A stretch of DNA of 26,174 bases from DASWJZ01 sp964440525 (GTDB lineage Bacteria; Pseudomonadota; Alphaproteobacteria; Rhizobiales; Afifellaceae), in NCBI GenBank assembly GCA_964440525.1, contig CAYTTC010000046.1, positions 1-26,174 of the forward strand. The letters run 5' to 3'. Shown piece after piece: positions 7,854-14,749 of the stretch. The notes beneath the pieces were generated by a model. That model was not told where the DNA came from. It searched no databases and was given only the letters and a program-made list of their open reading frames with translations. Position numbers and translations under genes: made by a program. Numbering within the stretch: position 1 is the first letter of the stretch; each line of letters starts with the position of its first letter.

Positions 7854-8783
7854 TCAAGCTATGAGGGCGGACAGGTGGTTGTAGCCAAGCTGCAATCCCT
7901 TCCGCTCCGTGCTGTAGTTGGCGACGATGTCGCCCTCGCTCTCGACCTTGCCGAACTCGGCGGCGGCGAAGACGTCGTCTTCGTGCTCGATGTCGATGTT
8001 CCCCTCGTAGCCGACCTCGATCAGTGCGGTGATGAAGGCCGGCCAGTCCACGTCGCCCCAACCCGGCGTGCGGGCGCGCCACCAGCCGTGCCCGAATCCC
8101 TCGGGTTTTCCGAAGGCCTGTCCGTAGATGCCGACGCGGGCGAGTACGGGGTGGACGATCTCCATGTCCTTGGCGTGGGCGTGGTAGATGCGGTCTCCAT
8201 AATCGTGGATCGCCTTCACGTAATCGATCCCGAGCCAGACCATGTGAGACGGATCGATTTCCAGGCCGAGCGCCTTTGAAGGGACCGCCTCGAACATCGC
8301 TTCCCAGACCTCGGGGCTGAAGGCGATATTCGTGCCCTCCATGGTTTTCACGTCAACCATCGGGCAGTTCTCGATTGCAATCTTCAGGTTCCGCTTCTCC
8401 GCCTCATCGCAGAAGCGCGAGAAGACCTCCTTGAACGGCGCAATGTTCTTCTCGACCGACTTCGACTGGTTGCGGCCGGCGAACGTCGCCACCACGCCGA
8501 CATCCATGCGCTGAGCGAGGTCGAGAACCTTCGGGAAGTAAGCCCGTGCCTGCTTGGCCTCGGCGGCATTCTGATCGAGATAGTTTGGATAGTAGCCGAG
8601 CGCCGAGATCTCGATGTCCTTGGAAGCAAGGTCCTTCTGAATCGCCTTGATCGCGGCGGCGCTCGTCTTCTCGGCGTCCAGCGACGAGCCGGGCCATGCC
8701 GACAACTCCAGGCTCCTGAAGCCGGTCTCATACGCAAATTTTGCGGTGTCTTTTGTATAGTTCGCGTAGAAGCCAAGACGCAT
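7854..8783 (-). CDS. Sugar phosphate isomerase/epimerase-like TIM-barrel protein, copy 2
   Basis: 309 residues with a well-preserved xylose-isomerase-like active site: E138 (IAIENCPMV), D177 with H180 (LGLEIDPSHMVWLGID), H203 (IYHAHAKDME) and E266 (GNIDIEHEDD). It starts at ATG 8783 behind GAGGGAG and is the first gene of the minus-strand transporter operon, 36 bases ahead of the binding-protein gene. The IENCP and HAKDMEI segments resemble proteins often annotated as sugar phosphate isomerase/epimerase beside inositol, psicose or rare-sugar genes. It is clearly different in sequence from the copy at 1506-2360, so the two probably act on different steps. Substrate not known. Confidence 0.92.
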   Translation of the reverse strand: MRLGFYANYTKDTAKFAYETGFRSLELSAWPGSSLDAEKTSAAAIKAIQKDLASKDIEISALGYYPNYLDQNAAEAKQARAYFPKVLDLAQRMDVGVVATFAGRNQSKSVEKNIAPFKEVFSRFCDEAEKRNLKIAIENCPMVDVKTMEGTNIAFSPEVWEAMFEAVPSKALGLEIDPSHMVWLGIDYVKAIHDYGDRIYHAHAKDMEIVHPVLARVGIYGQAFGKPEGFGHGWWRARTPGWGDVDWPAFITALIEVGYEGNIDIEHEDDVFAAAEFGKVESEGDIVANYSTERKGLQLGYNHLSALIA

Positions 8784-9099
8784 TTATCGCTCCCTCTTGT
8801 TTATATACCTGCCTGCTACTTCAATCATCTTTGGTGATGGCGGTGTGAAGTCTCACTAGTCCTACGCCACGGCGCGCACCGGTATGATTGTCTCTTATTT
8901 TCGTTTCGGCATTTTCATCTTGCGACCGCTTCCGATCACAGTTTCTCATATCAATGCCGCTTTTCGCCATGCTTGCATGCGTTTCTGACGATTTCAGTCT
9001 ATGTGACCTCGAAGGACTGTCAAGTGGAATGAGACCCGCAATCTCATGCGCCATGCCGAGAAGAGCGACCTCATTTGCCCTGTCTTTCGGCACGGCCGG
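8784..9099 (-). other. Leader region upstream of the minus-strand transporter operon; no gene supported
   Basis: No convincing coding sequence on either strand. The operon promoter should lie here, but I could not identify a -35/-10 pair with normal spacing. An AT-rich TATATAA on the minus strand (8802-8808) is too close to the ribosome site of the 8783 gene to be a trustworthy -10 box. A 90-residue minus-strand frame (8821-9093) has no family resemblance and no ribosome site. Confidence 0.5.
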
Positions 9100-9729
9100 C
9101 TACGGTGAGCGGCCATTCAGCTCATGTATTCGCGTGTCTGCCCGTTCAGAAGATGGCCATCTGACCTCGCCGGCGTCAACATCCCTGCCCATCAGCGCAA
9201 CGTCGTCCTGGTCGCAGCAAGCTCCGGACGGCGATCCAGCGCATTGGCGCGCTTGCCGCTCTCGAATCTCGACATGCTCGCCGAGCTTGCCCTGCAGCTG
9301 ATCGTAGGCGGTGCCGGAGAGCAGCACGCCGCCGGGCTCGGCAATCTGTTCCAGCCGCGCGGCGATGTTGACGCCATCCCCGTAGAGGTCGTCGCCCTCG
9401 ATCACCACGTCGCCGAGGTTGACGCCGATGCGTAACAGCAGGCGCTTGTCGGCGACAATCCCGACATTACGCTCGACGATGCCGCGCTGGACGGCGACGG
9501 CGCAACGCACCGCGTCGACGACACTGCCGAACTCCGCGAGACATCCATCGCCGGTCGTTTTCACCACGCGGCCGTGATGCGCGGCGATCGCGGGAAGAAC
9601 AAGCGCACCCATGTGAGCCTTGAGGGCGGCGAGCGTGCCCGCCTCGTCGGTCTCCATGAGGCCGCTGTAACCGACCACATCGGCGGCGAGTATGGCGGCG
9701 AGGCGCCGCTGGGTGCGTTCTTCGGACAT
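9100..9729 (-). pseudogene. Class III adenylate/guanylate cyclase, truncated after the catalytic domain
   Basis: The first roughly 155 of 209 residues are a class III nucleotidyl cyclase domain. RRLAAILAADVVGYSGLM carries the first metal aspartate (D16), KTTGDGCLAEF the second, and YGDGVNIAARLEQIAEPGG the asparagine and arginine that stabilise the transition state. In rhizobia this N-terminal domain is normally followed by a long TPR or other C-terminal part (proteins of about 500-600 residues). Here, after LQGKLGEHVEIRE, the sequence becomes low-complexity and unrelated, then stops. All catalytic residues are present, so activity is possible, but a decayed 3' end or a deletion is the simpler reading. 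The ATG at 9729 has AAAGGGAA upstream. Confidence 0.8.
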
Positions 9730-9800
9730 GTAGCGCGATTCCCTTTGGGAAACGCAGCGCGCGAAATTGTATAGGGCTAAGTTCGAGGAGTCTATCGGAC

Positions 9801-9878
9801 CGACTTCCGGATTGGGTTAAACTGCGAAGTAGCACTGAGGTTCGGCCATGTCCGCTCTGGAACGGCAAGCGGCCATGC
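9801..9878. repeat. Dispersed palindromic intergenic repeat, subfamily 1, copy 1
   Basis: Starts with CGACTTCCGGATTGGGTTAA and continues to GCGAAGT; this 30-base block matches 24825-24854 at 27 of 30 positions. It then holds an imperfect inverted repeat, CCATGTCCGCT (9846-9856) with AGCGGCCATGC (9868-9878), 9 of 11 paired. It lies upstream of the cyclase remnant. Confidence 0.75.
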
Positions 9879-9966
9879 TTCGCGACAATCGGCACTTCCG
9901 GGATGCGCCAGGGACACACGTAGGGACCGCTGCCGGCGAGTGCCGTGCCTGAGCCGCCGATCCCCG

Positions 9967-10149
9967 CTATTTCGCCTCGAGGACCGTCTTGAGCGCCGAA
10001 AGATTCTGCACCTCGGCGTTCATGGTGCCTTGAATCATCCAGTTCATCACCCGCAGAAATCCCTTTGGTTCGAAACTCAGCGAAAAACGCACCCTTGCCC
10101 CGCCACTGGCCGGTTCGATGTCGAACTGCCCAAGTGGCCGAGCCGGGCC
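9967..10149 (-). pseudogene. C-terminal fragment of an SRPBCC-family protein (polyketide cyclase/START-like)
   Basis: About 60 residues ending at the stop at 9967. They include RPLGQFDIEPASGGARVRF, SLSFEPKGFLRVMNWMIQ and a final helix with AEVQNLSALKTVLEAK. In SRPBCC proteins of the polyketide-cyclase group the last beta-strands and the long C-terminal helix read very similarly (F-P-G-L-R-M ... L-LK--LE). The N-terminal two-thirds are missing; directly upstream is a phage primase fragment in another frame. No start codon or ribosome site is apparent, so this is a remnant. Confidence 0.6.
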
Positions 10150-10651
10150 GGTGATGACCGCGCTCTTTTCGGACGCCGAGCGCCTCGCTTTTTTCGTCGA
10201 GCCTCTGAGAGAATTTTCGCTGACTACCGATCTGCTCACCAACGTTCTCGGCAAACGCCCGCCAAGACGCGAAGAGCGCTGTTGACCCTTCCCAAGCGCT
10301 CGGTTGCCGGATGCAGCACTCCTCCGCCCATGCAAACATCGTGTCTTCCGCTTCGAGATATTGTGCGGTCGCGGTGCGGACCGCCTCAGGAGGCGCGAGC
10401 CCTTGCTGCTGCCAATCCATGCAGCCATCGATCATCCAGGCGAGAATGCCCGGCCATTCCATCTTCAGCGTTTCGCTCAGGTCCAAGACGCGCTCTTCCA
10501 GCGGGATCGTCACCATGAAGGGGATCAAGTGAAACCGACGCCGAATCGCCTCGTCCACTGATCGAAGACCGGGCTTATGGTTGCCGGCGATGACGAGTTT
10601 GAACTGCGCGGCGGACAAGATCGGCGCGTTCGCCGGCGTCTCCGACCGCAC
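10150..10651 (-). pseudogene. P4-family phage/plasmid primase-helicase, C-terminal fragment
   Basis: About 165 residues match the C-terminal part of P4-type primases. QFKLVIAGNHKPGLRSVDEA and IRRRFHLIPFMVTIP carry the sensor asparagine and arginine-finger region of the SF3 helicase. MEWPGILAWMIDGCMDWQQQ with GLAPPEAV and YLEAEDTMFAWAEECC are the typical downstream helical part, and WEGSTALFASWRAFAENVGE is the C-terminal accessory domain. Walker A and B and the primase domain are missing upstream: the frame meets a TAG at 10661-10663 only a few codons before. At the other end, near 10150, the homology stops and the SRPBCC remnant begins; the frame runs on as nonsense to 9467. Clear prophage or plasmid debris. 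Confidence 0.8.
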
Positions 10652-10660
10652 CGTTGAGAA

Positions 10661-10783
10661 CTAGGTACTTCGTTCCGACAAGAGAGCGAGAAAGGTGACG
10701 AACATTCCGCCCATCAGCAGTGCGTATGAGAGGAGCGCGCCGAAAATGGCCATTCGCTCCGCAAAGGTGTTGCTGGTGGTCAT
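10661..10783 (-). CDS. Putative 40-residue single-pass membrane protein
   Basis: Reads MTTSNTFAERMAIFGALLSY and then ALLMGGMFVTFLALLSERST, ending at TAG. One hydrophobic helix spans about residues 12-35, flanked by a short charged N-terminus and a polar tail. The ATG at 10783 is preceded by AAGGAG with 4-5 bases spacing, one of the best ribosome sites in this region, which is the main reason to call it. I do not recognise the family. It lies immediately upstream of the primase fragment and in the same frame, separated by its stop codon; that is probably a coincidence of a rearrangement junction. It could be a small stress or envelope protein, or a chance frame. Confidence 0.5.
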   Translation of the reverse strand: MTTSNTFAERMAIFGALLSYALLMGGMFVTFLALLSERST

Positions 10784-11078
10784 CGGGCTCCTTAATCTTC
10801 CAAGAAGCCTCCCTGAGATTCTTGCTTAACTTGAAATGGTTGAGGGAGGATGAAGTGGCCTGAGAAGACGCCCGCGGAGACGGGGCGCGAGGTGTGGACG
10901 CAGCTTCATAGGAGCCTGCGCGTGACACCGGCGATGGCCCCTGACGTTCAAACTGAGACAAGTGCCCCGCGTCGGTCGTGATGCGGTAGGGCGTTATTTG
11001 TGATATGATAAGGTTTAGACGCAGAGTGCAGCGTCTTCCTTCGCCTTCCTTCTTCGTCCGTCGCAAGGAGGGGGCCGA

Positions 11079-11514
11079 ATGGCCAGACTCGACAATACCA
11101 GACACGAGCGTTTCGCCGCGGGAGTCACCGGCGGAAGTCCGGCCTCTCGTGCTTATATAGCGGCCGGCTTCACTGCCAAGGGAAACGCCGCCGAGGTCGG
11201 CGCATCCCGTTTGCTCAGGGACGCTAAGGTGAAGGCTAGGATCGACGAACTTCTCGCCGGATCCGCTAAGGAAATGTCGATCAGTAAGGAGCGCCTGACG
11301 CAGATGTTGCTAGAAGACCGGCACATTGCACATCAGCGGGGACAGGCAGCGGCAGCCGGCACATAACGGAGCGCCTTGGCAAGCTCCACGGCTTCGGCTT
11401 CGACCCCATCAACAGGGCGAGAAGTCGCCGGCGACGTCGGAACCGAAGCCGGAAGGCAAGCAGATTGACTTCAAGCTAATTAACCAACGCTATAGTGCCA
11501 TGAACGGCGAGTAG
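11079..11514 (+). pseudogene. Phage terminase small subunit, broken by two frameshifts
   Basis: The ATG at 11079 has a strong AGGAGG (in GCAAGGAGGGGGCC) upstream. The first 95 codons read like small terminase subunits: MARLDNTRHERFAAGVTGGS, AYIAAGFTAKGNAAEVGASR, LLRDAKVKARIDELL, then ISKERLTQMLLEDRHIAHQ. That frame stops at 11364-11366, but homology resumes in the next frame at 11369 (ERLGKLHGFGFDPINRA) and again in the third frame from about 11425 (EKSPATSEPKPEGKQIDF, then LINQRYSAMNGE, stop at 11514). Two small indels in one ancestral gene of about 145 codons explain this. The small terminase subunit recognises phage DNA for packaging; no large subunit gene follows, so this is a prophage relic. 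Confidence 0.75.
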
Positions 11515-11642
11515 GTCAGCAACGTCCCATTGCGTAGCGTTCCAGTCTGGAACGACCGGGCACGAGAGTGCGGAAGGTCTTTGTCGATCACGCCGCTGTT
11601 TTCGACCGCGTCGTCATTCAGACGCTAAGAGGGAGAAGGCAA

Positions 11643-11867
11643 ATGCCCGAGGTCACGATCACAGTGAGCAGGAATGGACCCTATATAGTCGCCGGCCCGG
11701 TGGAGCTGAAGGACGCCGACGGGAACAGCCTTCCCGCGAAGATGAAAATGGCTCTGTGCCGCTGTGGGGGATCAACAACCAAACCGTTTTGTGATGGCAC
11801 CCACTCCAAGATCGGGTTTCAAGCTGCCGAGCAGGCGGTCTCGGCATCGACGGAGAGAGAAGTGTGA
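11643..11867 (+). CDS. CDGSH-type iron-sulfur protein
   Basis: 74 residues. The motif CRCGGSTTKPFCDGTH (about residues 39-54) is the full CDGSH signature, with three cysteines and one histidine that hold a 2Fe-2S cluster. The N-terminal part (PEVTITVSRNGPYIVAGPVE, then LKDADGN) is the usual beta-sheet domain before it. The start at ATG 11643 is preceded by GGGAGAAGG; an upstream ATG-less extension back to 11568 has no support. Such stand-alone bacterial CDGSH proteins are thought to act in electron transfer or iron-sulfur handling. It appears intact, unlike its neighbours, and sits alone after the terminase relic. Confidence 0.9.
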   Translation: MPEVTITVSRNGPYIVAGPVELKDADGNSLPAKMKMALCRCGGSTTKPFCDGTHSKIGFQAAEQAVSASTEREV

Positions 11868-12060
11868 CCGCGCTTCGAGGCCGCCGCATCGCTCGGCTGT
11901 AAGGTTCGCCTCCGATTAAGCCTCGCATCGCATCCGCGAGGGCATAAAGGACGATCCCAAGACCACCGAACCGCACGGCGGATCAGGCAAGGTCGTAGAG
12001 GCCGATGTCCCGCGAGACGACAGGGTGGACTCTGGCTTGTCATTAACCCAGTGAAAACCC

Positions 12061-12151
12061 GAAGCGGCTTAGCCTTGTTGGATCGGCGGGCCTGGTCCTG
12101 CGTACCGCCGTTGCCAGCCGCTTCAGCCCCGCCCCGGCTGGGGCGGCTTTT
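12061..12151 (+). ncRNA. Candidate structured RNA followed by a terminator-like hairpin
   Basis: A perfect 9-bp outer stem, GAAGCGGCT (12061-12069) with AGCCGCTTC (12116-12124), encloses a 6-bp inner stem, CGGCGG (12084-12089) with CCGCCG (12105-12110). Directly after it comes a terminator-like hairpin ending in TTTT (12126-12151). Nested stems plus an intrinsic terminator is the layout of a small RNA. It is not a tRNA: no T-loop or acceptor pattern fits. No promoter was identified, and it has no match to a family I know. Confidence 0.3.
12126..12151 (+). terminator. Rho-independent terminator-like hairpin
   Basis: GCCCCGCCCC (12126-12135) pairs with GGGGCGGC (12140-12147) with a 2-base bulge and a 4-base loop, followed by TTTT (12148-12151). 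It could end the candidate RNA just upstream, or read-through from the CDGSH gene about 260 bases before. Confidence 0.45.
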
Positions 12152-12527
12152 CTCTGCGAACCTGCTTCCCCGCCTCCAAGATCGCCATGTCGAGAATATA
12201 AAATCAGCAGAGTCAGGCGCTCGTCCTTTTGCGCCTCAGCTTCCTTTTGCAGATTTTGTAGCTCCCACACGGCTCGCGCCAGAAACTGGCTTGTCGGTTG
12301 TGGCATCGCCGGCCTCCCGCTTTCGCTTCAGCTCGGCACTATGGGGCTTGGGAGGCGTACTCAGGAAGTGGCGCACGACCTTTGCCCTTCGCAATCGAAA
12401 CCCCTGTGCCGGCCTTGGCCGATCCCTTCAAATGCACTCAGTGCGGATCGCGGAAGACTGAGGCGCGGCCGGAGTTCCCAAACGAGGGCGGGCGCGTCAA
12501 AGGAGCTTGGACCGCGGCGTAGGTGCT

Positions 12528-12971
12528 TCAGGCCGTCACCCAGCGCGGCGGGGTTTCGTTTGCAAAGTCGAAACGGCTCGTTCCCCACGCAACTTCGTGA
12601 GGAACTTTCCCCTGCAGGGCAGCATCGAGTGCCTCCCAAGCCCGCCAAGACCCGACCGTTGTCCAGAAGCGCGCCGCGTAATGCAGGCTGTTCGGCGCGT
12701 CGGTCCGCAGCAACAATGACCGGGGCGTATGAGCGACGGTGCCGTCGCCTCCAACACGGAAAATCTCGAAGGCGGCCAGAACGCGCATCGCTCGCAGTAG
12801 CTGCTCCCGAAAGACGCCGCAGGCGGAAGCAAGCTCATCAATCGTGGAAGCGGCATCCGGCCTTATACGGTCAGCGATGCCCAAGTCCGCCACGAGCCGG
12901 ATGACCCGCGATATCTGGAAACCCCTGATGAGGAGATCCACAGCCAAACGATCGTTCTTGGATTCTGCCAT
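12528..12971 (-). pseudogene. SAM-dependent O-methyltransferase reduced to its N-terminal dimerisation domain
   Basis: 147 residues. The first 115 or so match the dimerisation (winged-helix) domain of plant-type O-methyltransferases: LLIRGFQISRVIRLVADLGI, ADRIRPDAASTIDELASACG, REQLLRAMRVLAAFEIF, TPRSLLLRTDAPNSLHYAAR and WRAWEALDAALQGK. In family members this is followed by FDY-type linker residues and a Rossmann methyltransferase domain, making about 330-350 residues. Here only a short tail (VPHEVAWGTSRFDFANETPP) remains before the stop. The SAM-binding glycine motif is absent, so no methyl transfer is expected. A 3' deletion is the simplest cause. The ribosome site at ATG 12971 is poor. Confidence 0.75.
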
Positions 12972-13083
12972 CGTTTGCAGGTTTCCGGCACGGAAGGTCC
13001 ACTTGCTCTCCGTTCATACTACGAGAAGATGCCAGTTAGACAAAGCCGCGCGCCGGCAGCCGACTCCGGCAATCGCCTCGTCG

Positions 13084-13157
13084 GATATCTGCTTCACAGC
13101 CACAAGCAGACATCACCGAGCGCGCTCATCGCGTCCGTTTTGCGCCAGAAGCGGACG
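13084..13157. repeat. Dispersed palindromic intergenic repeat, subfamily 2, copy 1
   Basis: First inverted repeat GATATCTGCTT (13084-13094) with AAGCAGACATC (13104-13114), one mismatch. Second inverted repeat CGTCCGTTT (13132-13140) with AAGCGGACG (13149-13157). The order, and the text AAGCAGACATCA..CGAG followed by TCCGTTTTGCGCC, repeat at 22872-22945. Its plus-strand translation gives SSDICFTATSRHHRARS, parallel to SADVRFTPTSRHQRGRS in the other copy; this is a repeat shadow, not a protein. Confidence 0.75.
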
Positions 13158-13201
13158 TTTTGGCGTTCAGGGTAAGAAAACTGAATTCGAACGCCGGCCA
13201 C

Positions 13202-13915
13202 TCACTTCGAACTTGCCCGCCGGGCTTGTTCGACCTGGGTCTGAAATGCGGTCCGGATCAGCTCGATATCAGCGGTCAGCACCACCTCATCGATACCCAT
13301 GTCCAGCCATCCAGAAACCTGGTCGCCTCGGACCGCGTGCATTGTGACCGGCACCTTGGCGACGTGACCGGCCGCGATGATCTTCTTGAGCGCATCGGTA
13401 TAACGGGGATCGCCGCGATCCAGGCCTAGGCCGAGGCCAAGGTCCACGGGACCGATATGAAGTCCCGCAATGCCTTTCACCGCCGCGATCTCGGCGATGT
13501 CGGTGAAGCCGCGCCGGTCCTCGATCATCGGATAGATATTCGGCCGGATCTCCGAGACGCGGTCCGGCGCAGGCCTCAGCCCGTAGCGTTGACCGCCGTA
13601 GCTGCGGACGCCCTCGGGCTGGTAGCGCGCCCTGCGCACGGCCTCCTCCACAAGGTCGGTGCTGGACGCCATCGCCATGACGACGCCCGATACCCCTTGG
13701 TCGAGCAGCCGGGGAATAAGCTCCAGCTCCTGCTCGGAAACGCGAGCCAGCACGGGCATCCCGAGCGCATCGAGGAGCTGGATGCCGCGAAACGCGGTGC
13801 CGAGATCCCAAGCGCCGTGCTGGAGGTCGAGGCCGACCCAGTCCGGTTTTGCACGCGCGGCGCACTCCGCGATCAGCGGCTCCGGCATTGCCAACCACAG
13901 TCCGATCGTCGTCAT
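13202..13915 (-). CDS. HpcH/HpaI family class II aldolase
   Basis: 237 residues, slightly shorter than the usual 250-260. Active-site landmarks: H33 (LDLQHGAW), R58 (VLARVSE), metal glutamate E132 (YPMIEDRRGF) and metal aspartate D158 (GLHIGPVDLG); EGVRSYGGQRYGL near 101-113 is also typical. The family cleaves 2-keto-3-deoxy or 4-hydroxy-2-keto acids to pyruvate (or a similar keto acid) plus an aldehyde, using a divalent metal. The gene follows the sugar-type ATPase gene by 6 bases on the minus strand and is the last gene of that transporter operon, so it probably performs the final carbon-carbon cleavage of the imported compound. The exact substrate is open. Confidence 0.92.
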   Translation of the reverse strand: MTTIGLWLAMPEPLIAECAARAKPDWVGLDLQHGAWDLGTAFRGIQLLDALGMPVLARVSEQELELIPRLLDQGVSGVVMAMASSTDLVEEAVRRARYQPEGVRSYGGQRYGLRPAPDRVSEIRPNIYPMIEDRRGFTDIAEIAAVKGIAGLHIGPVDLGLGLGLDRGDPRYTDALKKIIAAGHVAKVPVTMHAVRGDQVSGWLDMGIDEVVLTADIELIRTAFQTQVEQARRASSK

Positions 13916-13921
13916 CAGTGA

Positions 13922-14749
13922 TTACCCGTCGATGTGTTGAGCACGACGCGCCACGAGTTCCTGCAGCTCCTCGACGCTGACTTCGCCGCGATCGATCACG
14001 CGCACGACGCGTCCGAGCTCGAGCAGCACGATGCGGTCGGCGACCGGCAGGACGTGGCTCATGTTGTGATCGATGTAGAGCACGCCGAGCCCGTGGTCGC
14101 GTGCTCGCCCTATCGATTCAAGCACGTTGCGGGTCTCGCGCACCGAGAGCGCCGCGGTGGGCTCGTCGAGCAGCAAGAGCTTGGCGCCGAAATGCATCGC
14201 ACGCGTGATCGCGACCGACTGCCGCTCGCCGCCCGATAGCGTCCAGACCGGCTGATCGGCGGAGCGAACCCGCGTCAGGCCCAGCTCGGCAATCGCCGCC
14301 TCGGCTTCCTGCCGCATCTGCCGTCGAACGAGCACGCGCAAGGGGCCGACTTTGCGAACGATCTCCTTGCCGAGGAAGAAGTTCCGCCACAGGCTCAGCT
14401 GATCTACCATGGCGAGGTCCTGGTAGACCGCCTCGATGCCCTTGGCGCGCGCGTCCGCGGGCGTCTTGAAGCGAACGTCCTTCCCCATGAAGCGGAGTGT
14501 CCCCGAGGTCGGCCGCTGGTAGCCGGCGAAGATCTTGAGAAGAGTGGATTTGCCGGCGCCGTTGTCTCCCACCAAAGCCACGACCTCGCCCGGCCACACC
14601 GACAGGTTCACGTCGAAGATGACCTTGCTGCGACCGTAGCTGTGCGAGATGGCGCGAAGCTCAAAGACCGGCTCCCCGGTGCGGTCGACATTGTGGGTCT
14701 TCGCCGGGATCGGAGCGGGAGTTTCCACATGCAGCGGACTTCCGCTCAT
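13922..14749 (-). CDS. Single-domain sugar ABC transporter ATP-binding protein (FrcA-like)
   Basis: 275 residues from ATG 14749, which overlaps the permease stop by 4 bases (ATGA, 14746-14749). A longer upstream frame runs through the permease gene and is not coding. Motifs: Walker A GDNGAGKST at 61-69, signature LSGGERQ at 171-177 and Walker B LLLLDEP at 191-197. It has one ATPase domain rather than the tandem pair of RbsA/AraG, like FrcA of the rhizobial fructose system, and would act as a homodimer. A 25-residue N-terminal extension rich in proline and threonine precedes the core. Confidence 0.94.
   Translation of the reverse strand: MSGSPLHVETPAPIPAKTHNVDRTGEPVFELRAISHSYGRSKVIFDVNLSVWPGEVVALVGDNGAGKSTLLKIFAGYQRPTSGTLRFMGKDVRFKTPADARAKGIEAVYQDLAMVDQLSLWRNFFLGKEIVRKVGPLRVLVRRQMRQEAEAAIAELGLTRVRSADQPVWTLSGGERQSVAITRAMHFGAKLLLLDEPTAALSVRETRNVLESIGRARDHGLGVLYIDHNMSHVLPVADRIVLLELGRVVRVIDRGEVSVEELQELVARRAQHIDG

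Larger units (their letters stand above)
11868..12527. other. Gene-poor stretch with remnants and RNA-like structure
   Basis: No well-supported gene. Two weak candidates were seen. On the minus strand, 12043-12306 starts MPQPTSQFLARAVWELQNLQ, with GGGAGG six bases before the ATG, but its second half is arginine-rich and overlaps the hairpins at 12061-12151. On the plus strand, the frame ending at 12522 contains LADPFKCTQCGSRKTEARPE, which resembles the last half of a small zinc-ribbon protein (one C-x2-C pair only). Both are probably remnants. The structured segment is listed separately. Confidence 0.4.

Noticed and set aside
6402..8279. A 625-codon open frame on the plus strand opposite the binding-protein and isomerase genes
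   Set aside because: It is antisense to two clear genes; its translation is arginine- and aspartate-rich without family resemblance, as expected for the complement of GC-rich coding DNA.
8799..8808. TATATAA as a -10 box for the minus-strand operon
   Set aside because: It lies about 20 bases from the start codon and would put the transcript start on the ribosome site; no -35 at proper spacing.
8821..9093. 90-residue minus-strand frame upstream of the transporter operon
   Set aside because: No family resemblance, no ribosome site, biased composition.
9467..10149. Continuation of the primase open frame into an arginine-rich 200-residue tail
   Set aside because: No homology beyond about 10150; it overlaps the SRPBCC remnant and the cyclase gene in other frames.
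12061..12124. Possible tRNA
   Set aside because: No acceptor, anticodon or T-loop layout fits; only nested stems are present.
12739..13347. 202-residue plus-strand frame with SSDICFTATSRHHR
   Set aside because: Runs antisense to the methyltransferase remnant and then through the repeat copy.
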